A program made the position numbers and the translations under genes. DNA of 64,000 nt from Geosiphon pyriformis (lineage: Eukaryota > Glomeromycota > Glomeromycetes > Archaeosporales > Geosiphonaceae). Positions 1-13,120 of the stretch are shown here, in pieces (position 1 is the first letter of the stretch; every line of letters begins with the position of its first letter). Below the pieces are notes generated by a model that searched no databases, had not been told where the DNA came from, and was given only the letters and a program-made list of their open reading frames with translations. Location: positions 752,635 through 816,634 of the forward strand of contig JAAOMT010000617.1 of the NCBI GenBank assembly GCA_016748015.1. The letters run 5' to 3'.

Positions 1-539
1 CTATTATTAGATATTAACTATTTTATAAGAAGGCAATTATATTTAAATTTGTTGTTTGTGCTTAATCTCTTTATAATTCTGGTAATCAATAACTCCAAAC
101 CAAAAAATTTCAAAAACTGCTTATTTTTTAAGCACTTAAAAATACTAAACCAATGTTTAAAAAAAGTAGTATTTGCTAAGTTCACTATTACTCTTCTTAA
201 AATCTCTTACATGTCATTCAATTTGTTAAAAGCTTTTACATTCATAAATTTATTTACTATAAATGACAGTTTAATTAAAACACATTTTTTAAAATAAATT
301 TATTTAGTATTATTTGTATTTTTGATATTAAACTTCTAATAATTCTTGTTTATTTGCTTGTAAACACTATTTAGGCATGCATTTAAAAGTCTTTTTAAGC
401 CAATTAAAACTACAATTATCTTATAATCTGTATTAAAAAACTTAAATACAATGCTAATTTTTTATATTATAATTGTTAACAACAGAATCTCATTAACAAA
501 AACATAGTCAATAATCTTTATAATACTTTTAAAGTTATG

Positions 540-899
540 CTAAATACAAATCTTTACCAAAAAGTGTTCTTTAAGTAAATTAACCAGATCTATATCTAAG
601 CACTTCTTAAAACTTGCACTTTTTTTAGAAATATTCTCATTAAAACTACTACTTAAAACCACAAAAAAGCTAAAATTGACAGTTTTAGAGATAACAAAGT
701 TAATATTAGAAGTCTGATCAAACCATATACCAACAAATGCCCCAACATATAAGCCCAAAATTGTAACTAAAAACTTGTTTTTAAACAAAAGCCATATTGA
801 AATTAGATGATCTGGAATTTTATTTACCTTAAAAACATGCTGAGCCAAAGAACTGTTTATAATTATAGCCATACCAGCACCAAGAAAACCAACATTCAA
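540..899 (-). pseudogene. LINE-1 ORF2 endonuclease fragment (exo-endo-phosphatase fold)
   Basis: A 119-residue open stretch reads LGAGMAIIINSSLAQHV, then IPDHLISIWLLFKNKF and VTILGLYVGA. This matches the central part of the apurinic-endonuclease-like domain of LINE ORF2 proteins, where an AIII segment precedes a hydrophobic ILGxY strand. That domain nicks target DNA to prime reverse transcription. Only an internal piece is open. The catalytic Glu, Asp and His motifs are not all visible, so it cannot be functional. A weaker copy of the same segment lies at about 55,740-55,380 in LINE-2. Confidence 0.6.
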
Positions 900-1733
900 A
901 CCAAAAATAAAAATTCGAATTCCATTAAACTTATTTATAATTTATGACTTAATACTAAATCTTAATTTAGTTTTTATGATAATTGAAATTATATTCTCCA
1001 ATTTCTTATGTTAACAAACAACATCTTTCTATTTGGCAAAGACATTAATACTCCAAATATTATATGTAGCAATCTTCCAAACCAAATCTGTCATTGAGAA
1101 AAATAAGTTCTTAATCCTATAACAAAATTGTTAACTTTGGCCAAAAAACCCATAATTGTATTTGAGAAACTTATCAAGCTGTTTTCTTATTTAAAAACCA
1201 TTAACAAATTTACAGATATTACTTTTATAGCAGTCTTGTCACTAGTAATTGCGCCCAAATTCTCACTTATTACTATATCTATCTTTTGATTTTGTAATGA
1301 AAAAGTTACTAATGGTTGACATCCAAGACTAAACTAGGAAACCATTGGTTCAAGTGTATCCAATCTCTTAACCAGCTTGTTAACTTGTTTTACAAAGCTG
1401 ATGAAACTGTATTCAAAAGTAACAAATCTATTATTTAAGTTCAAAAAAACCAGCAAAAGAGGTTTAATATCTGAAAATAGACCAGCACTAGAGAAAACCA
1501 AAGACATTACACAAGAAGTAAAACTATTAACAATTTAAGCCCAAGTTTTTTTATCAAATGAAACCAGACAAGCAATTAGTACCTGTTTTTTTATATATGT
1601 TTACTAAATGAATCTGATTCTGAGAATTGATTACTTATTTACTACAATCACTCAGATATTTACATACTAAACACACAATAAAAACATAACTAAATTGTTT
1701 GTATTAAGTACAACAGATTAAAAAAAGACCAGC

Positions 1734-2900
1734 TCAGTACAAATTCACACTCTTAAAAACCAAAGTAGAACTAATAGCAGTCTTCTTAAATGCTTTATTA
1801 ATAAAACAAACCACAACATATTTGTTATATACATATAAATTTAGATTATGGCCAATAAAACAAGTCTTTCTATCATATAATTTTAACAAACCAGAAAAAT
1901 TATGAGCAGTAGTGTTAATTGACAAAGTATACAACAAAGCTCAATAAAAATTTCTAAATACTCACAATTTTTTATTATTAACTGTCAAAGTTATATGCAC
2001 AGAATTTTTACTTATAAAAACTGATTATTTAAAAGCAATTACACTAATAATATCTAATGCTTTAAACTCTACTAAGATCTTTTGCCAAAGACTAATCAAT
2101 TGTATCTTAATTAAAACAATCTTACCAAATTTGGATAACACTAATTTTACAGCTAATTTGGAAAAATTAACTGGAATCTCTTTAACAATCACTTCTTGAT
2201 TTATATAACTATTTGTTTTTTTAATATTAATATTAACCAAAATTTTCTTATTAACAGCCAACTCTTTAATCTTTTTTAAACTTGATTCAAATATGAAAGA
2301 TAATCTGATAATTTTTAAAAATTTTGAAAGAGTAGAAGCTCTTCCAAAACCATCAACACAATAGAAATTTTTTTTAATTATAATTAACTTATTACTATTG
2401 GTTTAGCTAAATATAGCAGATAATTTAATATCTAATACAAAAAATTTAATTGGCTTGAAACTTTGCTTTTCCAAAACATGTGATCTAACTAAAAAAAACT
2501 GTTTAGAACCAACAAACTTAGGAGATAGAAGAACCAAAATGTCATTATTATTACTTATATTATCAAATATTAGAGCTTTTAGTGAATGATCCAACATATA
2601 TGTTTAAGTATAAATCTTTTTCAATGTGGTTTTATTTATATTATTAACACCTACAGAAGTATTTGAATCTGCATAACTGATTTCTTTTATAATCATGTTT
2701 TTTATATTTTCTATATTTAAAAAACCATTAAAACTACTTGTAATGTTACTAATATTACTTTTTCAGAACACTACAGATTTAATTCCAGAGTTTTCAATAT
2801 CCTCTAAACTTATAAAACTTAACAGATAAGTTGATTACAACACTACTAACTTTAGGTTTTTTTGGTTTTTTGTAAGATGTACTGTAAAAGTAAACACTTT
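1734..2900 (-). pseudogene. LINE-1 ORF1 remnant (nucleic-acid-binding protein)
   Basis: Three open segments at 2597-2403, 2261-2025 and 1937-1734 lie in one frame. The middle one contains VIVKEIPVNF followed by KFGKIVLIKIQL, which resembles an RRM-like strand arrangement. The last contains GLLKLYDRKTCFIGHN. The same TCFIG segment recurs in LINE-2 at 56,770-56,537, and this protein type is common in LINE ORF1s of arbuscular-mycorrhizal fungi. ORF1 products of this class are expected to bind element RNA; that role is inferred from the family. Stops separate the three segments, so no intact product remains. The N-terminal limit is uncertain. Confidence 0.6.
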
Positions 2901-3115
2901 TTATCTGCTTTTTTTTGTGTTTAAATAGGTCTCCAAACCAGTTGAGCCAGAACCTAAATCATCAACAGATAAGTTTACCAGATTTATTGTAACAAAAAAA
3001 AGTGGATTAAAAAAAATAACTTAAAGTAAAAGAGTAAAAAAAATAGAAAAGCTACTTTTTTGATAACTTTATGCTTTTGTTATAATTAAAAGATCAATAA
3101 AAGAAAAAGTTTTTC

Positions 3116-3449
3116 AAATTACAATTTTATTAATCTTATAAAATAAATTTTTTGCTTTATTAAATAATTTTTTTTAATTGATTTTTAAATTATAAAAAAC
3201 CAATAAAAAACCAATAAAAATTTTTTTTTATTTAATATATTTTACTACTTATTTTTTTAACACATTTTTATTTTAAAAAAAATAAATAGTATTATTAAAA
3301 ACATATTTTAATTATTATTATTATTATGTTTAATGAGTATAATCTAATCACTATTTAGGAGTTAAAAACAAACTAAGTATTTTAGTATTAAAAATAGTTC
3401 ACATGTTTTTTATATATAACCAGCTACTTAAGCTAGTTTAAACTATACT
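3116..3449. other. AT-rich spacer between two LINE remnants
   Basis: Almost pure A/T with homopolymer runs. I see no coding potential or recognisable repeat. It lies between the 5' end of LINE-1 and the next LINE ORF1 fragment. Confidence 0.5.
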
Positions 3450-5690
3450 ATATTAATATTTTAGAAGAAAACTTATTTAAAGATAATATATTTTGAATAA
3501 TCTTAAACAATATAACATTATTACTAATCAATCTAACTAGTTATTTGGCTGTTTTTAAAACATTAAACTTAATACTAAAAGATTTATATTTCTATAGTAA
3601 TATCAAATTAGAAAACATATTATTATTAATAGCAAATAGATTTATGTAAAAACCAAACATATTAATATTCTTATAGCTATACTTAGTCTTTAATACAACT
3701 ATCTCTTACTTCGACTTACCAACTGCTTTATTAAAAGTATTTATATATACCAAAATCTTATTAATTTTAAGACCAAATACACTACTCAAAACCAGATTAT
3801 CATTAATAAATTGTTCAAACACAGCAACTAAAAATCCAACTGGCTTAACAATAAATTTGATCAAAGCAAAAAACTTAACCAAATCAGATTTTAAAGAGAC
3901 CAATTAAGAGAAAACTGCAGAAATATTAGCCAACTATTAGTAAAAAAAACAAAGCCAACTAAAAAGCTAAAAACTAAAAAAAACACAAAAACAGCAGCCT
4001 TGACATAAAACTTAATATCAACAAAATAAAACATAAAAGCTCTAAGATTTTTAGAAAGAAAAAATAAAAACATTTTATAATTAATAACCAAATAGTTTAA
4101 GTCTTAATACTTAAAGCAGTATTAGCATCCAGAAGTTTTCTACCAAATACAATATTTCTTTAAAATACTAGTTTTAACAATAGCAACATCCAAATTATTT
4201 TGTAAACTAAATATAATCAAGACAAACTAAGAACAATAACCAAAATTAAGTAAACAAAAAATAAAACATATTTAACTATTAACTTGAAAAATCATATTAC
4301 TGATTTTATAAACAGTACAGCCAGAAAAAAAATCGATTAATTTGGTCTTAAACTTATCATAAAAAAAATTAGTCTCATTTTGATTCACAAGAAAAAAAAT
4401 TCTAATATTATTTTTGTTCAACAAAACTAACCAATGATTCAAAATAGATGCTACAGCATTTAAAGTCTTGAAATAAATTATCACATATTGTCAAATGTTA
4501 GCTGGCTTTAATATAACATGGAAAATCTTACCAAACACACCAAAAGCTATCTTAATATTAATAGCAAATATACTCAAAGACATATTATACAATACAATAG
4601 CAGCAAAAAAAAGACCAAACTTAAAAATTACCAAAAACTTAATAATTTTAAAAGCAGCTAGACAAACAAAACTTGTAAGCTTAACCAAAAACACAGCTTC
4701 TAAAGATTTTTGTAAAGCAAATTCTATATAAAGAGTTTTATATTGTTTTTTAATACTAATTTTGTATTCAAAAAACCATGTATAGACTAAAAAGCAGTCT
4801 TAATATAAGCCAATTTAATTTTAAAGATAGCATTAGATACCAAAATAAAAATCATCTACTTAGTAAATTTTTAATAACTAAAAATAGTTTTCCAAGCACT
4901 ACTAATAATAATACTAGAAACCAGAGAAAAAATTAAATCAGTTTTTATCTAATTATTTCAGTTTTCAAAAACAGATAATCCAACAAAAAACTGCTGTTTT
5001 GCTTCTAAAACCAGCAATAATCTGTTAAAAAACACTACATTTGACAACACAATTAGTAGTTGATCTTGGCTTATCTTAGATAATAGATTAGATAATACAA
5101 TAGAAATTTTATCTAAGATTTTATTAAGAATTACAAAAAAATTCAGTATAATAATAACAGAAACAAGTAATTGCTTCTACTTTTTTAAGTTTTTGGTCTT
5201 TTTAACTATTTTTTTAAAAAAAGTAATATTAAAAACACCAGATATAAAAGTTATAGAAAAGAAAACCAGCTTATTAATTGGTCTGTTATTAAAAACTTTT
5301 AAAAAGAATAAAGACAATATTAGAACTAATTTAAGCATGTTTTTTAAGGAAAATTTGATTAGTAAAAAACTAGTCAAAGATAAAAAAAATGTTTTAGTGA
5401 CCACCAAAAACAGTTTTTTATTATTACTAGTCAAGAAAAAAGTTTATAAAACATTTTGTCTAGCTGTTTTTACAACAGAAAAAACTTTTTTAATTAAAAC
5501 TTTATAAGATACCAAAGAAAAAGTACTAGTTATAGCTTTTTTACTCTTCACTCTAATTGTAGTTATAAAATTAAAAAGACAATAAATATGTTTTAAAAAA
5601 AAAAAACTTATTCTAAAACAAAAAAAAATTATAGTATATAAAATTAACAAATTCAAACAAAAATATTAACTACTATAATATTAATAATAT
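3450..5690 (-). mobile_element. LINE-4: second, different LINE ORF1 fragment
   Basis: Minus-strand open segments at 4694-4491, 4484-4272 and 4091-3891 share one frame and look like ORF1 of a LINE type different from LINE-1. The first carries LYNMSLSIFAINIKIAFGVF, resembling an RRM-like start. The second carries LNHWLVLLNKNNIRIFFLVN followed by SGCTVYKISNMI. Segments at 3903-3706 (frame change) and 5656-5177 probably extend the protein on each side. No endonuclease or RT follows. The piece is either truncated or only ORF1 survives. The family call rests on resemblance to LINE proteins of mycorrhizal fungi and is tentative. Confidence 0.45.
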
Positions 5691-5814
5691 TTTTTTAAAA
5701 AAGTTTGTTAAAATTGTTAAATTGTTTAATATTAATAATAATTAATTTGTAAAAAATCTGTTTTTTGAAATAATAACTTAAATAATTAAAATAAATATAT
5801 AAATTTAATATTAA

Positions 5815-6551
5815 TATTACAAGTTAGAGTAATAAGCTAATAAATAACAAAGGAAAACAAGATTGTAAGATAATAAAATTAATCAAAGAGAAAATTACAA
5901 TAAGAAAGTAAATTGAATAAGTAAAAATTCAATATACATGATCAATCTCATAAAAATTACAGTTGCAAATCTTTTTTGGGAATCTGAAAGTAGAGAAATA
6001 ATTCATTATTATTAACAAGATAACACTGCCACTATTATTTTATGTCTCAATTTAGCAATTTTTAAAAACAATAATAGGTATTATTGTGTTTTTTAATTAT
6101 TTTTTTATTCAATAAATTATAAGAACAAGTAATTGCTTTTTAAGCTAATTCTAACAATACAAATTAAGAAAAGAAAAAAATAAGATATATAAATACCAAC
6201 AAGTAATCTTTTATCCCAAGATGTTTAAATACATAAAAGTAAAAAAAGAGAAATAATTAATATAAAAAAAGATAATTGATAGTGAGTTTTATTTTGTTAC
6301 TTTGATTATATTTTTCTATAGTTAAGAAATTTATTGTTTATATAGCTATTAAAAATGGTTAATAATTAAATTATTGATCAAATTAATAATTAGATCAATG
6401 GTTAAATCAATAATTAGATTATTAATTAAATTAATAATTAGGTTAATAATCAGATTATTGATTATTATCTAAAAATAAGGTGGCTAATTATATGATATTA
6501 GTGGCTAATACATATAATAACTAATAAAAACTATGAATTTCAATTATAATA
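5815..6551 (-). repeat. Inverted family A LTR (3' LTR of element A4)
   Basis: Reverse complement of the family A LTR. The left boundary TATTACAAGTT corresponds to the reverse complement of the LTR end CTGTAACA. The right boundary CAATTATAATA corresponds to the LTR start TGTTACAG. About 737 bp, against 729-753 bp for better copies. The degenerate 12-bp repeat array (6355-6475) and the conserved segment holding GTATTAGCCAC and ATTAGCC are both recognisable. Mutated mainly toward A/T. The flanking bases 5811-5814 are ttaa; no partner was found. Confidence 0.75.
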
Positions 6552-7250
6552 TTAACTTTTTTAAAGAAATTAAGCTCCAACAAAATCAAATTAATTATGG
6601 AATATTCTAATTATAAAAATTTGTTTAACTTAAAACTAATTGATTTGTTAAAGTTTTTTGTGAACAAAAAGTATAATATCTAAGATAAAATAAGTTTTGT
6701 ATTCAAAAAACCAAATTTTTATATAAGAGTTTTGGCTCTTTTAGCAATGGTTAAAACTTTTGAAACATCTAATTATATAATACCCAGAATTTTTACTTGT
6801 ATCTTTGAAATTGTTTTTTCATAAACTTCATATCCTTTATAATTTTATTAAGTTAACTATAGAACTCTAATTGTTTTTTATATAACAGATTTTTATCTAT
6901 GGACAAAATTTCTTTAATTGTTTTTTTAAGCATATTGAAAAATAATAGTATGTTTACTGTTATGCTTTTAAGATATATTTATTTATTTTGCTATCAATTT
7001 TTTCTCTTTTGATAGTAGATTTCTTTGGTTTAATAACAGTATATATTTTATTATTATCAGTTATAGTTGTCTATTTTCTAATGATTAAAGTAATATTTAG
7101 ATAATTTTTGATCCAATATTTATGGAAAGTATAGAAAGCATTTTGAATGGTTTAATTCAGAAAATAATTGTTTATGTTAATTGAAGATATTTTTGTTTTA
7201 AAAATTATGTATTTATTTATTTTTGATTTTTGCTGATCATTTAACTTTTA
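6552..7250 (-). pseudogene. Family A element A4: ORF3 remnant next to its 3' LTR
   Basis: Read on the minus strand this aligns with the 3' end of A2 (about 39,540-40,236). Matches include the segment beside the polypurine tract (6560-6600), the stretch equivalent to 39,750-39,800 (around 6985-7040), and the beginning of ORF3 (around 7110-7240). It is thus a third copy of the unknown ORF downstream of integrase in family A, heavily decayed. Nothing recognisable of the rest of A4 follows beyond about 7250. Confidence 0.6.
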
Positions 7251-9023
7251 ATAATTTTTTATAAAAAACTTTAATAAAATATATATATAAAGCAATAATT
7301 TTTATATATATAAACTTAAAACTTATATATTTATTAAAATATTATATTTATATTAAAAAATTAAATAATATATCTTAAAAAATAAATATATATTATGTTT
7401 TATATAATTTTATATAATATGTGATTTTGAATTTTTATTAATCAATTAGAATATAAAAATATTAAAATTTTATGATTTTAAATAATACATAATTTATTAG
7501 TTAATTAAAATATAAAAATATAATCTAATTTATATATTAAACTATAATTTTTTTTTATAAAACTTTTTAAGACTTTAAATTATAAAAACTTTTATTTTTT
7601 TTTAAGAATATTTTATAACTTTGTAAAACTAATACTTGTTTAGAATTAACAGAAAAATCATAAATTAAATTAATAGATTATTTTTGATTAGTTAATTGTT
7701 TTTATTATCTTGAATGTTAATTTTTTTGTATAGTATAATTAATAAAAGTATCAAAAAATATATATTATAAATAAAACAACAAAAACAAATATTATTGTTT
7801 ATAATTTAGTAAATATTATATTTAGATATTTTAATTTTATTATAATACTCTAATACATAAAATAAATTTAAGTAATAACTATCTTTTTTTTTTGTTACAA
7901 ATAAAAAACTTATTATTTTTTAACTATTATCAAAGCACAAATTTATTGATATTTTTTTTATTATATTTTAAAAATATAATATTAACAAGAAAAAAGTTTT
8001 TTTTATTATAATTGTTTTTTAAAAATAAGATCTTGTTTTTAAAGAGTACATAAAATTTTTTTAATATAATAAAAGTTTTTTATTCCAAGTTTTAAATCAA
8101 TTACTTGGTCTTAAAAATTAAGATAAAAATTAAGATAAAAATTATATTTATTAATTAGTAATATTATTTTAACAAATTTTTAAGAAAATATTGTCATATT
8201 ATATTTAATTAAATTATATATTAATTAATCAAAAACAATGTATTTTAACTAAAAAATAATTAAAATTAAATACATAAAATATTTTACAATATTTAAAAAA
8301 ATTTTATATAACAAAAAAATTTATTTAGGTCTTTATTAATTAAAAAAATTCAGATAAATTTGATCTGATTATTAATTTTTAATATTTTATTAAAATAAAT
8401 ATTTTGTATTAATAAATTTAAGCTATTTATATAAATAATAAAGTTTATACCAACTTTATATTGTGAATAAATAAAAATTAATAATTGATTATTATAAAAA
8501 ATATTATTTATATTACTTGGATTTATTAATAAATAGACTAATAAAATCAATTTTTATTATATATTAATTAAAAAACATAATTTAATAATATAATTGGCTA
8601 AAAACTTTGTATAATTTAAAAAAATTTTCTAATTACAGAAATATCATAAAAAATTTTGATTTTGTTATTCTATAAAATAATTTCAGATTGAATAAAAAAT
8701 AAGATTACAAATTATTTAACTTTTTATTAAAACAAAACAATAGTGTTTATTAGAATATTTTTTATTTATTTTATAAAACAAAAGCAATTACAATATTGGT
8801 TAAATAATAATGAACTTTTGTTAATATTGTAATTAATTAATATAGCAATAAATAATTATTTAAAGTAATATAAAAAAAAAATTTATTATATTTTAAATTT
8901 AGATTTTACAAAAATAATTAATAATTTTAACTTTTATAAATTTTTTTTTCTTTTTTTGTCTATAGTTTTGAACTATAAATATGTTTATGTAATTTTAAAT
9001 ATTAGATTAAAAAAAGTAAACAA
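7251..9023. other. AT-rich DNA without assignable features
   Basis: Roughly 1.8 kb of near-pure A/T with TATATA runs and short A or T tracts. Given the position between A4 and an old LTR it could be the rest of A4 decayed past recognition. No open frame shows a retroelement motif. The short ORFs here look like products of composition. Confidence 0.4.
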
Positions 9024-9865
9024 TATTATAATTAGATTTTTTTTGATTAAATTGACAGTTTTATAACTTGATATTTAGATTTTATTATTTTTATAATTTA
9101 AAATTAATCTGAAGGTTTTGGGTTGGTATTTTTTGTATAATAGGCAAAAATTTAATATAATTATAATTAATAATTAGTATAAGCTTTTTTTAACTTAGTG
9201 ACTAGTTTATTTTAGTATTTGTATATTTTTAATAAACAATTCTAATTTTTATAATTATAATTATATTTTTTTTTAGCATCTTTTATCAAAAATTTTTTAA
9301 TATTGTAATTTTAATACTTTTTTTTTAATCAATTAATAAAATACAAAAAATAACAAAAAAAAAAGAAAAAAAAGAAAAGAAAAGTTAGTATTTTATTAAT
9401 AGTCATAATTAAAATTTATTGTTTTAATATTATTAAGTTGATATATTTAATATTATTAATATTAATTATAAAAAACAATTAAAAGTTTAATAAAATAAGT
9501 TAAGATTTATTAATAAAAAATAAGAAATATATGTTTAATTAATATGTTTATTAAATTGGTTATTGTTTTAATTAAAATAATAATAAAGATTAAACTTATC
9601 TTAAAATAAGCTTGTTTGGTTTTTAAATATTTGTTTTTTTGGTTTTTAACACTTTTACTATATATACATAAATTTTTATATACAAGATTTCTAAAATTTT
9701 TACAATTTTTTAAAATTATTATTAAAATTTTTAATATTTCTATTGATATTTTTGAAATTTTTGATATTTCTAGAATTCTTAATATTATATGTTTTAATAA
9801 TTTTTTATTTTGTTATTGATTATTTTTATACTATTATTATTTTCTGTTTTTTTATACAAGTAATA
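9024..9865 (-). repeat. Old LTR of the family B/B2 type
   Basis: Resembles the LTR at 60,966-61,812. Both share the segment ATTAATCTGAAGGTTTTG and a following TTTTTTGTATAATAG/ATAATAAA block, in the same order and spacing. The start (TATTATAATTAG) is approximate. The end CAAGTAATA matches the GAGTAACA terminus. A TATA-like run TATATATACA precedes the terminal part, as in the other family B LTRs. This is the 3' LTR of a minus-strand element whose 3' coding end follows at 9866. Confidence 0.6.
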
Positions 9866-11027
9866 ATATATATTTTTTTTAATATTAAGCTTTAACAAAA
9901 TTTTCTAAGTTTTTTTTTGAATAAGTTTAAGTAATTTTTTTTTATGATGGCTTTGAAAACTTCTGTTTTTGGTTTTTTAAATTGTAAATTGGTTATTTTT
10001 TTCAATTGATTTACTGTTATGTTTTTTATAACTGAATATAATAATATTTTATTATATTTATAAAAGATTATATATAATTAATAGATTGTTTTCAAGTAAA
10101 TTATTAAATTGTTTTTTCCAATAAAGTATTTTATTTGTTGTATTATTTTTTGTTAAATGTTTTTTTATAACTATTTATATACAAAATTTGAATACTTAGT
10201 TGTTGTTCCAAATAATAATAACAATAAATAATTAAAAACTGTTTTTTCTAACTTTTTCAATCTTTTTTTATTAATTTTTTTGGTTAAACAACTATTATTG
10301 AATTTCTGAAAATTTTTTTTACATTTTTAAAAAAATTTTTTATATAGTAATTTACTTATTATTGTAATTTATTGTATAAAATTTTCTTATTTATTTTTTC
10401 TTTTCAAGTGTTTTTATAACAAATTTTTTAACTGTTGACTGTTATTTCTATATCTAAGTTTTTAGTTTTTAATAATTAAAACAGTTATTAAGCTATGAGA
10501 TAGATGTTATCTGTAATTTCTATTTTGTTATTTTGTTTTATTATGCTTTAACTGTATTTATATAATAAATGTTTAGTTTTGTAATATACTAACTTTAATA
10601 ATTAATAATTGGTTTTAGATCTTGTAAAATTTTATCTAATTTAACCAGTATTTTTTGTATCTCTAATTGTAATGTATTAAGTTTTGTTAATATTTTGTTA
10701 TAATATGATTTTAATTAATTACTATATATCGTTTTGATTAAAATTTTGTTTTTTAATCATAATTTATATGTTTTATTTTTAAGTATTTTTTTAATATGAA
10801 ATGATTTATTTTATTTTGAATTAAATTTTCTATTTTATTGTTTTTTTGTTTTTGTATAATATAAAAATATTTTGTTTTTTAGATTTGGCTGATTTGTTTA
10901 GTAACTAATTATTTTGTCTTTTTTTTATTTTTTTTTTATTTTTTAATATAATTGACTGTTTTTTTTTTATTTTTTAAGATTTTTATTAAGTTACATATTT
11001 GTTTTAACAGTATTTTTTAGAATATAT
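9866..11027 (-). pseudogene. Family B-type 3' coding remnant (integrase C-terminus and C-terminal extension)
   Basis: Aligns with the region just inside the B-old left LTR (15,694-16,870) and with B-young (41,812-42,960). Shared landmarks are AATATTAAGC beside the LTR, the block around 10,740-10,850 matching 16,600-16,690, and the block ending at 11,020 matching 16,840-16,880. No open frame survives. At 11,028 the match is cut by the LTR of family A copy A3. I did not find the continuation of this element on the other side of A3. Confidence 0.55.
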
Positions 11028-11724
11028 TGTTATAAATAAAACTTTTATTTTTTAAATTTTTATTTATTTACTTAATTAATTATATGTATTAGTTATTGAT
11101 ATTACATAATTAGTCAGCTTATTTTTAGAATAAGTTATTAACTTAATTATTAACTTAATTATTGGCTTGATTATTAATTTGATTATTAACTTAATTATTG
11201 ATTTGATTATTAACTTAATTATTAATCTGGTTATTAATTAAATTATTAATATAATTATTAGATTTTTTATTATTATATATAATTAAAACATTTCAAGAGT
11301 TGTAAAAAAATAATTCATATTTAAATCACATTAGATTAATAAAACAATATTAATTTTTTTATTTCTTTTTTACTATTTTTTTTTGATTTGTATAATAATT
11401 AGTTTTTGTAAAATATATTAAATATATATTTATTGAAAAATACAACTAATATCTGATATTGAATTTTAAAAGTGTTAATATAAGACATAAAATTATATTA
11501 ATATATTATTTTTTGTTAATAATACAGATTATTTTTTTACTTCAAATTTTCTTGTTACTTTTTGAAAAAAATAGTGATTAAAATATTTATAAAACTGATC
11601 TTACACATTAAATTTTTACTAATTCAATTCATGTATTAAAGTTGAATTACTTTTTTAATTATTTTATTATTATATAATACTGTTTTTCTTTATTATTTGT
11701 TAATTTATTAATCTAATCATAACA
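11028..11724 (+). repeat. A3 5' LTR (family A), degraded
   Basis: Starts TGTTATAAATAAAAC, equivalent to TGTTACAGTTAAAAC of A2, and ends CATAACA. It contains the ATGTATTAG...ATTAGTCAGC segment. A decayed array of about 12-bp units with the consensus TTAATTATTAAC runs from about 11,125 to 11,270. The next bases TAATGCTTTT match the primer-binding position. It interrupts a family B 3' region. Confidence 0.7.
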
Positions 11725-13120
11725 TAAAAATAATGCTTTTTATAAGATGTCAAATTTTTAAATTATTTACTATTGTATAAACAATTGTTATTTTTTAGCA
11801 ATAGAAACACAAAATTATTTTATAGTACACAATTAAAATAATCTAGCTTATATTGAACTTAAATTTTTTCATCTTGTCTTATTTGTTTTTCAGTTAAAAA
11901 ACAGTTTAGTTAAAAATTCTAAGATTTCTGGAATTGGTTTTTAATTAAATATTCTACTAAAATTTACTTGGCATATTTTAAAAAAACTTTAAAATTTAAA
12001 ACAATTATATTAATCAATTATTATTTTTAGTTATTTTTAGTCAATTTTTTTTTAAATGTAAAATCTTAAATTAAAAAATTTATACTTGAATAAATATTTA
12101 TTAACAATTCAAAACTTTTTTAAAAACTAAAAACAAAAAAAGTTATTAAACAGCATCTGTTTTTGAATTTTTTTCAAGTAATTTGAACTCTTTATTTTGA
12201 ACACTCTAATTATAATACAAAGTAAAACAGATATTTTATTAGTCTTTTAAGACATTCAAATCATATTAAGTTAAAAAAACATAAATTTTTTATCTTTGTT
12301 TAAAAAAAACTCTCAAAACCTAATAAAATGATTCAAAGACTTTGAAAAAGTTGTTACAATAAATCAATACAATAATAAATATAAGTTTCAAATAATAGAA
12401 GAATATTTTCAAAATTTTTTTGCTATATGGTTTATTCAAAAAACTAATGATAAAATTGTTTAACAAATAATGCAATAGTCATTTGAAAATCTTGAACAAA
12501 ATGCAATTTTTTTTATTACTAGATTTGAAAAAAAATTTTGTACTGCAATATTAATATTTAAATAAAAAATAAAATTAAAAAAAAGAATACAAAACTTTGA
12601 AAAAAATGTTACTAAATATGCTAAAATAATTAAAAAATTAATAAAACAGATTAACTTAAAAAAAAATTAGACAAAAAAACAAAAAATATATTTTTTTATA
12701 AAAAAACTAAAAACAAACTTATTTTATACTATATAGTCTTTTTTTATTATCAAAAATAACTTTACTTTAAATTCGACAATAAAAATAACACAAAAATTAA
12801 AAAAAATTAATAAATATACTTAAAAAACATAATTTTTTTTAATAATTACATTTATTTTTGCTTTTTCTTTTTAATTGGTTCCTATATTATTTATTGTTTA
12901 TATTTAAGATTTAAGTAAACAATTAATAGATAAATTAATAGCAAATTTTGTCCAATTTTTAAAACTATTAACTAAAACAGTCCAAAAAAATTAAAGATTT
13001 TAAAGATCTCAATATTAGTCTCATTATAATTAATCATAATAGTTTTAATATAATACAAAATTCAGAAAACAAAGCTTTTTTATTTGTTACCAATATAAAA
13101 ATACTGGTATTATAAGTAAA
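11725..13120 (+). pseudogene. A3 gag remnant
   Basis: Follows the A3 LTR and aligns with gag of A2 (33,958-35,350). For example, 12,325-12,420 corresponds to A2 34,535-34,635, including the segment encoding PIEWLDNFERA in A2. The stretch 13,065-13,110 lies where the zinc knuckle should be, but the Cys and His codons are not preserved. Frame is broken many times. Family A gag is a capsid plus CCHC nucleocapsid protein that packages element RNA. Confidence 0.6.

Larger units (their letters stand above)
1..3115 (-). mobile_element. LINE-1: degraded non-LTR retrotransposon, 5' part, runs off left edge
   Basis: Minus-strand LINE remnant. Its 5' end is near 3115, where resemblance to the 5' end of LINE-2 (about 57,945) stops. 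In transcription order it has an ORF1 region (about 2.9-1.7 kb), then an apurinic-type endonuclease region (899-540), then further ORF2 sequence to base 1. The stretch 340-480 aligns with both LINE-2 halves (14,800-14,891 and 54,446-54,523), which is what lets the split LINE-2 be rejoined. Stops and frameshifts are everywhere and base composition is extremely AT-rich, so this is a dead copy. The RT core, if present, lies outside the window. Confidence 0.75.

Noticed and set aside
5193-5507. Plus-strand 104-codon Lys-rich frame
   Set aside because: Lies antisense to a LINE ORF1 remnant in A/T-rich DNA. Composition alone explains it.
9616-9819. Plus-strand 67-codon hydrophobic frame
   Set aside because: Lies across the repeat part of an old LTR. 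It is phenylalanine- and isoleucine-rich because of T runs.
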